From JAMIFV01 sp035906055 (GTDB taxonomy: Bacteria > Pseudomonadota > Alphaproteobacteria > Rickettsiales > JABCZZ01), in NCBI GenBank assembly GCA_035906055.1, contig JAMIFV010000019.1:1-5557 (forward strand): 5,557 nucleotides of DNA, read 5' to 3'. Both the position numbers and the translations under genes were made by a program. Shown here piece after piece: positions 1-5,361 of the stretch; the first letter of the stretch is position 1; each line of letters starts with the position of its first letter. Below the pieces are notes generated by a model that worked only from the letters and a program-made list of their open reading frames with translations, was not told where the DNA came from and ran no database searches.

Positions 1-115
1 GGTGTCCCGATGCTCGCCAGCGATGCAGGCAATACGTGCATTTGTACGATTGAAGGCCGCGTTTCAGACCATTCTTTTTAGTCGAACTCCGGTGGCACTT
101 AGGACAGTTTTTGAT
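1..115 (-). CDS. N-terminal fragment of a zinc-ribbon transposase; start unclear, runs off the window
   Basis: Read leftward from 115, the minus strand encodes 38 residues carrying a zinc ribbon: CPKC at residues 4-7 and CTYC at 26-29 (CX2C-X18-CX2C). Between them is KKNGLKRGLQSYK, the 'K-N-G-x-x-x-G-x-Q-x-Y-K-C' pattern common to the N-terminal DNA-binding ribbon of several IS transposases. The catalytic domain lies outside the window, so the family (IS1595-, IS256-variant- or IS1-like) cannot be fixed. No normal start is visible: the frame begins with ATC directly after an in-frame TGA (116-118). The nearest ATG (117-119) is one frame off and stops after six codons (MNQKLS). The copy may be decayed or use an unusual start. 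The element's outer boundary and terminal repeat are not identifiable. Transposase ribbon is seen in the sequence; family is inference. Confidence 0.6.
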   Translation of the reverse strand, partial: MKNCPKCHRSSTKKNGLKRGLQSYKCTYCLHRWRASGH

Positions 116-226
116 TCATTTCGTTTCAAACCATAGGTTAAAAGCATGATTCTAATACAATATATATCAAAAACAGCCCCCCATTTCTTTAATTATGCCT
201 AAATATACAACCAAGAGCTTGGCAGG

Positions 227-1147
227 CTATTTAAGCATTTCAGCGCGCTTGGCTGCGGCATCTTCTGATTTTCTCTGGTCCTCAAGCACGTCTTCAATGC
301 TTTTGCGGGATACGTCGGCTACTTCCTTACAACGCATGTGAGCGTCTTCTTCCTTGCCGATATTATTCTCGTCACGCGCCTTGTTATCCGGCAGCATCTT
401 GAACACGTTATTGATCGATTCTGAGGAATATCTGATATAAGAATCGATCTTCACGCTTGGAAAATACGTCGCTATCTGCTGAGCGGTCTTTTCCGCCAGC
501 CCCCTGTTCTTCTCGATCTTTTCTTTCGTCTGCGCATTCTCAGAAGGATTATGCAGCGACATATAATAGTTGTTCCAGTAGTTCATCTCGCAGATGTTAG
601 TGCTGAACTGATGCATCAGCGACAACAGTCTCTGCGGGTCATACATTTTCTGTTCCAGCTCTCTGTCCTGCATGATCTTGTCGTTGATCACGTCCGTCAC
701 GGGCTTTTTGCCAAGGCGAAACGCTAAATCGGCCATGCTGACGCCTTCCAATGTACGCATCTGCACATTAGCTCCCCCTTCAATGAGCGCTTTCACCAGT
801 GTCACTTTGTCCTGCTTGATCGCCACTTCGAGGGGATAAATACCGTTTTTGTCAGGGAAGTTGGGATCAGCCCCTTTCGCCAGAAGCGCTTTGATGATCA
901 CTTCCGCATCGCCGGGGTTGCGGTTGACAGCCAGGGTCAGCGGTGTGTCGCCCATACTGCCATACGTATTGGTTTCGGCGTTCTTTTCCAGAAGCAGCTT
1001 CACGTCGTCAGGACGGCCAAAGCTGATCCTGTACATAAGATCTTCCTGAATGGAACGTTGTGCGCCCTGCGATAAAACAAGACCGGGAGCTGTTGCCATA
1101 CAGGCAACGGCTACAGTTAACAGGAGTGCTTTTTTAAACGCTTTCAT
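227..1147 (-). CDS. Secreted ankyrin-repeat protein with an unrecognised C-terminal domain
   Basis: Encodes 306 residues. Residues 1-28 look like a Sec signal peptide: MKAFKK, a hydrophobic core (ALLLTVAVACMATAPGLVL), and likely cleavage near SQGA/Q. Ankyrin repeats follow at about 36-63, 66-99 (GDTPLTLAV ... LLAKGADPN), 100-131 (NGIYPLEVAI ... LIEGGANVQ) and a degenerate one at 132-157. Residues 158-306 are charged and mostly helical-looking, match no family I know, and hold the only two cysteines of the mature protein (186 and 273). They could form a disulfide if the protein is periplasmic. Ankyrin repeats bind proteins; the partner is unknown. The start at 1147 is preferred because AAGGGG lies eight bases upstream and the signal peptide begins there. 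The frame stays open to a TTG at 1192, but that codon is part of a -35 box. The gene is divergent from htpG. Ankyrin and export calls are well supported; function is unknown. Confidence 0.85.
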   Translation of the reverse strand: MKAFKKALLLTVAVACMATAPGLVLSQGAQRSIQEDLMYRISFGRPDDVKLLLEKNAETNTYGSMGDTPLTLAVNRNPGDAEVIIKALLAKGADPNFPDKNGIYPLEVAIKQDKVTLVKALIEGGANVQMRTLEGVSMADLAFRLGKKPVTDVINDKIMQDRELEQKMYDPQRLLSLMHQFSTNICEMNYWNNYYMSLHNPSENAQTKEKIEKNRGLAEKTAQQIATYFPSVKIDSYIRYSSESINNVFKMLPDNKARDENNIGKEEDAHMRCKEVADVSRKSIEDVLEDQRKSEDAAAKRAEMLK

Positions 1148-1155
1148 CAGGATTT

Positions 1156-1161
1156 CCCCTT
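1156..1161 (-). promoter_or_regulatory. Shine-Dalgarno site of the ankyrin gene
   Basis: AAGGGG on the minus strand, eight bases before the ATG at 1147. It fixes the start over the longer TTG-initiated frame. The same bases read on the plus strand are CCCCTT, part of the heat-shock -35 element of htpG. Confidence 0.6.
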
Positions 1162-1188
1162 GAATTATAGTGCCTACAGTACCATATG
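1157..1188 (+). promoter_or_regulatory. Sigma32 (RpoH)-type heat-shock promoter of htpG
   Basis: CCCTTGAA at 1157-1164 matches the RpoH -35 element. After a 15-base spacer (1165-1179), TACCATATG at 1180-1188 resembles the CCCCATNTA -10 element, with two mismatches in the leading C run and a final G for A. A start near 1195 would leave a leader of about 41 bases before the htpG ATG. htpG is a classical RpoH regulon member, which supports the assignment. The element lies almost entirely over the opposite-facing ankyrin promoter. Confidence 0.6.
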
Positions 1189-1192
1189 ACAA
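1164..1192 (-). promoter_or_regulatory. Sigma70-type promoter of the ankyrin gene
   Basis: On the minus strand TTGTCA (1192-1187) and TATAAT (1169-1164) are separated by exactly 17 bases, matching 5 of 6 and 6 of 6 consensus positions. Transcription would begin around 1156-1159, giving a leader of only about 9-12 bases, so part of the Shine-Dalgarno site may not be transcribed. Match seen in the sequence; activity is inferred. Confidence 0.6.
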
Positions 1193-1235
1193 CTCTTAGT
1201 AAAAGATTCTTCAAGCTTCAATAGGAAACCTCGTC

Positions 1236-3125
1236 ATGTCTATGTCCCCGGAAACTCACAGTTTCAGCGCCGAAGTAGCTAAAGTGCTACATTTGATGAT
1301 ACATTCCCTTTATGCCAATAAGGATATTTTCCTGCGGGAACTGGTTTCCAACGCGTCTGACGCCTGCGATAAGCTGCGCTACGCCTCTGTACTCAAACCC
1401 GAGCTGCTGGGCGACACCCCTGCCCTTGGCATCACGCTCAGCCTCGACAGGGAAAAAAAGACCGTGACCGTGACCGATAACGGCATCGGCATGAACAGGC
1501 AGGAACTGATAGGCAACCTCGGCACGATTGCCCGCTCCGGCACGCAGGAGTTCATCAAATCGCTGGGGGAAGGTGAACGCAAGGAAGCAGCGCAGATCGG
1601 GCAGTTCGGTGTGGGTTTTTATTCCGCTTTTATCGTAGCGGACAGCATCACCGTCATCAGCCGCAAAGCCGGTGAGGACGCAGCCTATGCGTGGGAATCG
1701 GATGGCGTGGGGCAATTTAAGGTAACCCCGCTGGAAGGCACGCACCCGCGCGGCACCAGCATTATGCTGCACATACGCGACGATGCTTCCGAATATCTGG
1801 ATAAGCACCGTCTCAAGCACATCGTGCAGACCTACTCCGACCATATATCCTTTCCCATCCGCTTCCGTGACGGTGACGGCACCGAGGAAACGTTTAATAC
1901 GGCCGCAGCGTTATGGGCACGCCCCAAACAGGAGATCACCGACGCGCAGTACAAGGAGTTTTATCACCACGTGGCGCATTCACCGGATACGCCATGGATG
2001 ATCCTGCACAACAAGAATGAAGGCGCACTGGAATATACCAACCTGTTATTCATTCCGTCGCTGCAGCCGTTCGACCTTTTCCATCCTGACCGCAAGCGCC
2101 GTGTAAAACTTTATGTCAAGCGCGTGTTCATCACCGATGAGGGTACCGATCTTGTGCCGCATTACCTGCGATTCCTGCGCGGCATTATCGACTCAGAAGA
2201 CCTGCCGCTGAATATCAGCCGTGAAAGCCTGCAGAAAAACACTATCCTCGACCGTATACGCGATTCCGCCGTCAAACGCGTACTGGGGGAGTTGAAAAAG
2301 CGCGCGGATAAATCACCTGAAGATTATACCACCTTCTGGAACAATTTTGGCGCCGTGCTAAAGGAAGGTCTGTGCGAAGCGCTTTCACCCAAGGAACAGA
2401 TACTGGAAGCATGCCGGTTCTACAGCAGTACCGAAAACAAACTCGTTAGTCTCGATGACTATATTACCCGCATGAAGCCCGGGCAGGAGCATATCTTTTA
2501 CCTCACCGGCGACCACGCGGAGAAATTAAAGCTCAGCCCGCAGATCGAAGGCTTCAACAAACGCGGCATCGAAGTGCTGTTGCTCAGCGACCATGTGGAT
2601 GATTTCTGGGTTAATGTGGTGCAGGACTATAAAAAGCATTTGCTGAAGTCCGTAACCCGCAGCAACATTGACCTGGATGCACTGGGCAGGAATGAGACAG
2701 CTGGCGAAGAGAAGAAAGAAGATGAAGAAAACAGCGATATGAGCACGCTTATCAGCCTGATGAAAAAGCTCTATGTGGCGGATGTAAAAGATGTACGCGT
2801 TACACATAAGCTTGCAGACAGCCCCATGTGCCTTTCCGTGGAAGATGGTGCGATGGACATCCGCCTGGAGCGCTTCCTCAAGGAACAGAAGCAGATACAG
2901 AACAGCTTTGCCAAAGTGCTGGAGATCAATCCGCGCCATCCCATTATCAGGTCGCTTGCCTCACGTGCCGCTGCCCGGAACGCAGAAGATGATCCCGTTA
3001 TTAGGGATACGGCCCTGCTATTGCTGGACCAGGCAAAAATTATTGGAGGAATGGAAATCAGCGATATTCAAAGTTTTTCCATGAGAATCAATAAGTTCAT
3101 AGAAAAGAATATGGAGGCGGCATAA
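1236..3125 (+). CDS. htpG: HtpG, bacterial Hsp90 molecular chaperone
   Basis: Encodes 629 residues, the usual length for bacterial HtpG. It is a cytoplasmic homodimeric ATPase that remodels partly folded clients, typically with DnaK. The N-terminal GHKL ATPase domain (about 1-215) shows FLRELVSNASDACDKLR at 32-48 (catalytic Glu35, Mg-binding Asn39), DNGIGM at 81-86, GTIARSGT at 96-103 and the lid-region GQFGVGFYSAF at 122-132. The middle domain (about 225-480) has the ATP-sensing arginine in LPLNISRE (Arg329). The C-terminal dimerisation domain covers about 505-629 and lacks the eukaryotic MEEVD tail, as expected. A short acidic linker (EEKKEDEEN, 491-499) joins the last two domains. AGGAAA at 1223-1228, seven bases before the ATG, supports this start; an ATG two codons later is possible. 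Transcription is probably from the heat-shock promoter at 1157-1188. No key residue is missing. Confidence 0.98.
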   Translation: MSMSPETHSFSAEVAKVLHLMIHSLYANKDIFLRELVSNASDACDKLRYASVLKPELLGDTPALGITLSLDREKKTVTVTDNGIGMNRQELIGNLGTIARSGTQEFIKSLGEGERKEAAQIGQFGVGFYSAFIVADSITVISRKAGEDAAYAWESDGVGQFKVTPLEGTHPRGTSIMLHIRDDASEYLDKHRLKHIVQTYSDHISFPIRFRDGDGTEETFNTAAALWARPKQEITDAQYKEFYHHVAHSPDTPWMILHNKNEGALEYTNLLFIPSLQPFDLFHPDRKRRVKLYVKRVFITDEGTDLVPHYLRFLRGIIDSEDLPLNISRESLQKNTILDRIRDSAVKRVLGELKKRADKSPEDYTTFWNNFGAVLKEGLCEALSPKEQILEACRFYSSTENKLVSLDDYITRMKPGQEHIFYLTGDHAEKLKLSPQIEGFNKRGIEVLLLSDHVDDFWVNVVQDYKKHLLKSVTRSNIDLDALGRNETAGEEKKEDEENSDMSTLISLMKKLYVADVKDVRVTHKLADSPMCLSVEDGAMDIRLERFLKEQKQIQNSFAKVLEINPRHPIIRSLASRAAARNAEDDPVIRDTALLLLDQAKIIGGMEISDIQSFSMRINKFIEKNMEAA

Positions 3126-3143
3126 ACAAAGGTTAATAATTGC

Positions 3144-3161
3144 TGGTTAAATTTTTAACCA
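3144..3161 (+). other. Inverted repeat downstream of htpG, possible weak transcription stop or mRNA 3' hairpin
   Basis: TGGTTAAA (3144-3151) and TTTAACCA (3154-3161) form an 8-bp stem with a two-base loop, 19 bases after the htpG stop. There is no following T run on either strand, so a standard Rho-independent terminator is not supported. It could protect the mRNA end or be chance in AT-rich DNA. Confidence 0.35.
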
Positions 3162-3172
3162 AAATGATAAAG

Positions 3173-3201
3173 CTGTCATAAAATCTTCATATTGGTATGA
3201 T
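3173..3201 (+). promoter_or_regulatory. Sigma70-type promoter with extended -10, upstream of the 134-residue protein gene
   Basis: CTGTCA (3173-3178) and TATGAT (3196-3201) lie 17 bases apart, matching 4 of 6 and 5 of 6 positions, and a TG precedes the -10 at the extended-minus-10 position (TGGTATGAT). A start near 3208 gives a leader of roughly 60 bases. It suggests the small gene is transcribed independently of htpG. Confidence 0.5.
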
Positions 3202-3270
3202 ATAAATAACTTAAGAAGGACAAGAACAACTTTTGTAATTTAACAAGTATATCAACAGGCTGGGTTGAAT

Positions 3271-3675
3271 ATGGCAAAAGCGACCGTAAAAAAACAGGAT
3301 GACAGCCTATCAGAAGATTCTGGTCTTCTTTTACGTTGGGGCAAAATGGTCACCCGTATCGCAGCCATCAGCGCCACTATCACGGGCGCATTTGCAGCCC
3401 TCTTTTCCTCCAGTTCCGTCACCGGCGGCATCACCCTCACCGCAGCAGGCGCAAGCACCCTTGCCGCCGCAGAAAAAATTCCCGATCCCAAATACATCAA
3501 GACCAAACATATTCCGCCACGTGCTATCAGTAAAAAAGGCAAGACGGTGTTGCAGCCTGACATTCTTCCTAAACCCGAGCGCATTACCAGCAACCGTTCT
3601 TCCTCCCAGGCGCCATCGCTGCGCACCAGCGCACCGCGTCCCGTCATGCGCATGTCCAGCTTCGACCGTAAATAA
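3271..3675 (+). CDS. Small basic protein of unknown function with a hydrophobic N-terminal half
   Basis: Encodes 134 residues that I do not recognise. Residues 1-27 are polar and charged. Residues 28-68 form a long Ala/Thr/Ser/Gly-rich hydrophobic stretch (VTRIAAISATITGAFAALF, then VTGGITLTAAGASTLAAA) that could make one or two membrane-spanning segments with a small turn at SSSS. Residues 69-134 are strongly basic, proline- and serine-rich and probably disordered (KTKHIPPRAISKKGK ... APRPVMRM). Codons in this frame favour C or G at the third position, like htpG and ffh, which argues that it is real rather than the overlapping opposite-strand frame. The ATG at 3271 is chosen over a TTG two codons upstream. 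The Shine-Dalgarno is poor (only GGG at 3262-3264). The gene sits 145 bases after htpG with its own promoter-like sequence and 48 bases before ffh. An inner-membrane protein with a basic cytoplasmic tail is possible; this is inference. Confidence 0.7.
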   Translation: MAKATVKKQDDSLSEDSGLLLRWGKMVTRIAAISATITGAFAALFSSSSVTGGITLTAAGASTLAAAEKIPDPKYIKTKHIPPRAISKKGKTVLQPDILPKPERITSNRSSSQAPSLRTSAPRPVMRMSSFDRK

Positions 3676-3686
3676 GCACCTTGCTA

Positions 3687-3714
3687 TTGACGCTGGCCTG
3701 CTTTGTGCTTAAAT
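3687..3714 (+). promoter_or_regulatory. Candidate promoter immediately before ffh
   Basis: TTGACG (3687-3692) matches 5 of 6 -35 positions. TTAAAT (3709-3714) after 16 bases matches 4 of 6 -10 positions. Transcription would begin around 3720-3722, only a few bases before the ffh ATG at 3724, so the mRNA would be nearly leaderless. The -10 is weak, so confidence is moderate. Confidence 0.4.
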
Positions 3715-3723
3715 CCAGCGCAT

Positions 3724-5076
3724 ATGTTTAATTCGCTTTCATCCAAGATCACCGGTGTTTTCGATAAGCTGCGCGGACGCGGGGTGCTGAGCGAGGCCGA
3801 TATCGACTCGGCACTGCGTGAGGTGCGCATCGCGCTTCTTGAAGCAGACGTCGCCCTGCCTGTGGTGAAGGAATTCACCCAGAGCCTTAAAGAAAAAGCC
3901 ATCGGGGCCGAGGTTATCAAAAGCATCTCGCCCGCGCAGATGGTCATCAAACTGGTGCAGGACCACCTTACCCAACTGCTTGGCAGCGAGCACAGCGAAC
4001 TTAACCTCAACGCTACTCCCCCCGTGGTCATCCTCATGGCAGGGCTTCAGGGCTCGGGTAAAACCACATCCTCCGGCAAGCTGGCGCTGCGTCTTAAGAG
4101 CCGTTACGGCAAGAAAGTGCTGCTCGCCTCGCTCGACGTCTATCGCCCTGCCGCCCAAATCCAGCTTGAAGTGCTGGCAAAGCAGGTGCAGGTTGGCTCC
4201 CTTCCCATTATTGAAGGCCAGAAACCGCTGGAGATAACCCGCCGTGCGCTGGAAACCGCCCGCATGGAGGGCTATGACGTGCTGCTGCTCGACACGGCTG
4301 GCCGACTGCATGTAGACGATGAACTGATGCAGGAGCTGCGCGCGGTGAAGGATCTTTCCATCCCCACCGAGACATTGCTCGTCGCGGATTCACTCACCGG
4401 TCAGGACGCGGTGACGATTGCCAGGCAGTTCCACGAGAAAATCGGCGTTACCGGCATTATTCTCACAAGGCTTGACGGCGACGCACGCGGCGGCGCAGCA
4501 CTCAGCATGCGCAGCGTTACCGGCCAGCCCGTCAAGTTCGCAGGCATGGGTGAAAAGCTCAGTGAATTTGAGGAGTTTCACCCTGCCCGCATCGCCAGCC
4601 GCATTCTCGATATGGGAGACGTGGTTTCGCTGGTGGAACGCGCCGCTGAGAACATCGACAAAGAAGAAGCTGAAAAAATGGCTGCAAAACTGCAGCAGGG
4701 CAGCTTCGACTTTGACGACCTGCTCAGCCAGTTGCGCCAGATGAAGAAAATGGGTGGCCTTGGCGGCCTCATGGGCATGCTGCCCGGCATCGGCAAGATT
4801 AAAGAAAAGATCGCGGAAGCCAATGTGGATGAAAAAATGCTCGCACGTCAGGAAGCCATCATTCAGGCCATGACCCCTCACGAACGTAAAAATCCCAAAG
4901 TGCTGAACGGCTCGCGTAAACAACGCATTGCTAAAGGTGCAGGCGTGCAGGTGCAGGACATCAACAAGCTGTTCAAGGCATGGCAGCAGATGGAAGGCAT
5001 GATGAAACAGATGAAGAAGCTGGGAAAAAAAGGCATGATGCGCGCAGGCTTCCCAGGGCTTTTACCGAAAGGATGA
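3724..5076 (+). CDS. ffh: Ffh, signal recognition particle GTPase (SRP54 family)
   Basis: Encodes 450 residues, a normal Ffh length. Ffh binds 4.5S RNA and hydrophobic signal sequences at the ribosome, then docks with FtsY to deliver nascent membrane proteins to SecYEG. The helical N domain is at about 1-88. The G domain follows (about 98-295): P-loop GLQGSGKTT (108-116), DVYRPAA (138-144), DTAGR (190-194), TRLDGDARGG (248-257; Arg replaces the Lys of the usual TKxD) and GMGEK (274-278). The M domain (about 300-450) has the methionine-rich finger loop MKKMGGLGGLMGMLPGIGK (340-358) and the RNA-binding GSRKQRIAKGAG (396-407). It ends in an amphipathic Met/Lys-rich helix. The start gives the canonical MFNSLSSKITGVFDKL; a TTG seven codons upstream adds nothing conserved. 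No Shine-Dalgarno precedes the ATG. The usual rpsP-rimM-trmD neighbours do not follow. FtsY and the SRP RNA are not in this window. Confidence 0.98.
   Translation: MFNSLSSKITGVFDKLRGRGVLSEADIDSALREVRIALLEADVALPVVKEFTQSLKEKAIGAEVIKSISPAQMVIKLVQDHLTQLLGSEHSELNLNATPPVVILMAGLQGSGKTTSSGKLALRLKSRYGKKVLLASLDVYRPAAQIQLEVLAKQVQVGSLPIIEGQKPLEITRRALETARMEGYDVLLLDTAGRLHVDDELMQELRAVKDLSIPTETLLVADSLTGQDAVTIARQFHEKIGVTGIILTRLDGDARGGAALSMRSVTGQPVKFAGMGEKLSEFEEFHPARIASRILDMGDVVSLVERAAENIDKEEAEKMAAKLQQGSFDFDDLLSQLRQMKKMGGLGGLMGMLPGIGKIKEKIAEANVDEKMLARQEAIIQAMTPHERKNPKVLNGSRKQRIAKGAGVQVQDINKLFKAWQQMEGMMKQMKKLGKKGMMRAGFPGLLPKG
5068..5073 (+). promoter_or_regulatory. Shine-Dalgarno for the 42-residue ORF, inside the end of ffh
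   Basis: AAAGGA occupies the last two sense codons of ffh, six bases before the ATG at 5080. It is the strongest Shine-Dalgarno match on the plus strand that is correctly placed before a start, and it is the main reason to call the small ORF real. Confidence 0.55.
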
Positions 5077-5079
5077 TCT

Positions 5080-5208
5080 ATGGGCTGGCTAAAAGCACTA
5101 CTTGGAAAATTATGCGGCAAGAAAAACAAGGTGGACTGGGACAGCCAGAGATACGGCAAACCCAAAGCCGAGGACGATCAGCTTGATCGCCTTAACGGGC
5201 AGTTGTGA
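5080..5208 (+). CDS. Small 42-residue protein, probably translationally coupled to ffh
   Basis: The start follows the ffh stop by three bases, and a good Shine-Dalgarno (AAAGGA, 5068-5073) sits in the ffh end, so ribosomes finishing ffh could restart here. The product begins MGWLKALLGKLCGKK: Trp3, Leu4, Leu7, Leu8 and Leu11 alternate with Lys5, Lys10, Lys14 and Lys15, as in an amphipathic, membrane-surface-seeking helix. The rest (VDWDSQRYGKPKAEDDQL) is polar with an acidic stretch and looks flexible. There is one cysteine (12). I recognise no family. Co-transcription with ffh suggests a link to membrane targeting, but that is speculation. It could also be a chance ORF: 42 codons is short enough to arise randomly, and only the spacing and the ribosome-binding site argue otherwise. 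Confidence 0.5.
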   Translation: MGWLKALLGKLCGKKNKVDWDSQRYGKPKAEDDQLDRLNGQL

Positions 5209-5230
5209 TCCCGAATTGGCTTTATTGTAT

Positions 5231-5256
5231 TATATATTGTAATATATATTTTTTTT
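5231..5256 (+). terminator. Possible AT-only intrinsic terminator after the ffh transcript
   Basis: TATATATT (5231-5238) pairs perfectly with AATATATA (5241-5248) around a GT loop, and eight Ts follow (5249-5256). The position, 23 bases after the small ORF stop, is right. The stem has no GC pairs, so it would be weak, and in such AT-rich DNA the repeat may be incidental. Confidence 0.35.
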
Positions 5257-5334
5257 CTGTAACAAATCTTTCACTATACTGTTTTTTATTTTAGCTTAAT
5301 ATAGGTTAAGGTATTGTACAGGAGCATGTGATTT

Positions 5335-5361
5335 ATGAGTCAGCATGATAAAAACAGCTTA
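5335..5361 (+). pseudogene. First nine codons of an unknown gene cut by an IS5-family element
   Basis: An ATG at 5335 is preceded by AGGAG (5320-5324, ten-base spacing) and a -10-like TATACT at 5275-5280 without a clear -35. The reading frame MSQHDKNSL runs to 5361, exactly where the IS end appears to begin, then continues GTVS into the element and stops at 5374-5376. This looks like the start of a gene whose remainder lies beyond the element, outside the window. The peptide is too short to identify; it is not the start of rpsP, the usual neighbour of ffh. An ATG at 5326 is followed at once by TGA and is not a start. An alternative is that no gene existed and the ORF is chance. Confidence 0.4.

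Noticed and set aside
132..176. Short words shared by the two IS-flanking spacers (ATAGGTTAA and AAAAACAGC at 132-176 and again at 5301-5358, in the same order)
   Set aside because: Nine-base matches are expected by chance in AT-rich DNA of this length, and the sequence between them does not align convincingly.
209..224. CCAAG/CTTGG inverted repeat just after the ankyrin gene stop as a terminator
   Set aside because: The stem is only five base pairs and no T run follows on the minus strand.
1085..1105. Lipoprotein signal (lipobox) around Cys16 of the ankyrin protein
   Set aside because: The residues before the cysteine (AVAC) lack Leu/Val/Ile at -3, and the hydrophobic core continues for several residues after it, so ordinary signal-peptide cleavage near residue 26-30 fits better.
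1148..1192. Longer ankyrin protein starting at TTG 1192
   Set aside because: The added 15 residues would place a polar stretch before the signal peptide, and the TTG is the first half of a near-consensus -35 box. The ATG at 1147 has a good Shine-Dalgarno.
1209..1221. Repeated CTTCAA (1209-1214 and 1216-1221) in the htpG leader, containing CTTGAA-like bases on the minus strand
   Set aside because: Two short copies are likely by chance, and no matching -10 element lies at the right distance on the minus strand. No CIRCE-type inverted repeat is present either.
2526..2939. Antisense frame inside htpG, and similar ones inside ffh (3739-4311, 4390-4923)
   Set aside because: They lie fully over well-conserved genes, have no ribosome-binding sites or recognisable domains, and are expected by-products of the coding-strand codon bias.
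3252..3653. 133-residue open frame on the minus strand opposite the small basic protein
   Set aside because: The plus-strand frame has the third-position GC bias of the neighbouring genes and its own promoter. The minus frame is rich in hydrophobic and Arg runs typical of an antisense shadow.
5209..5334. CRISPR array, tRNA or SRP RNA in the spacers
   Set aside because: No regularly spaced direct repeats, no cloverleaf and no 4.5S-like tetraloop helix can be seen in any of the intergenic stretches.
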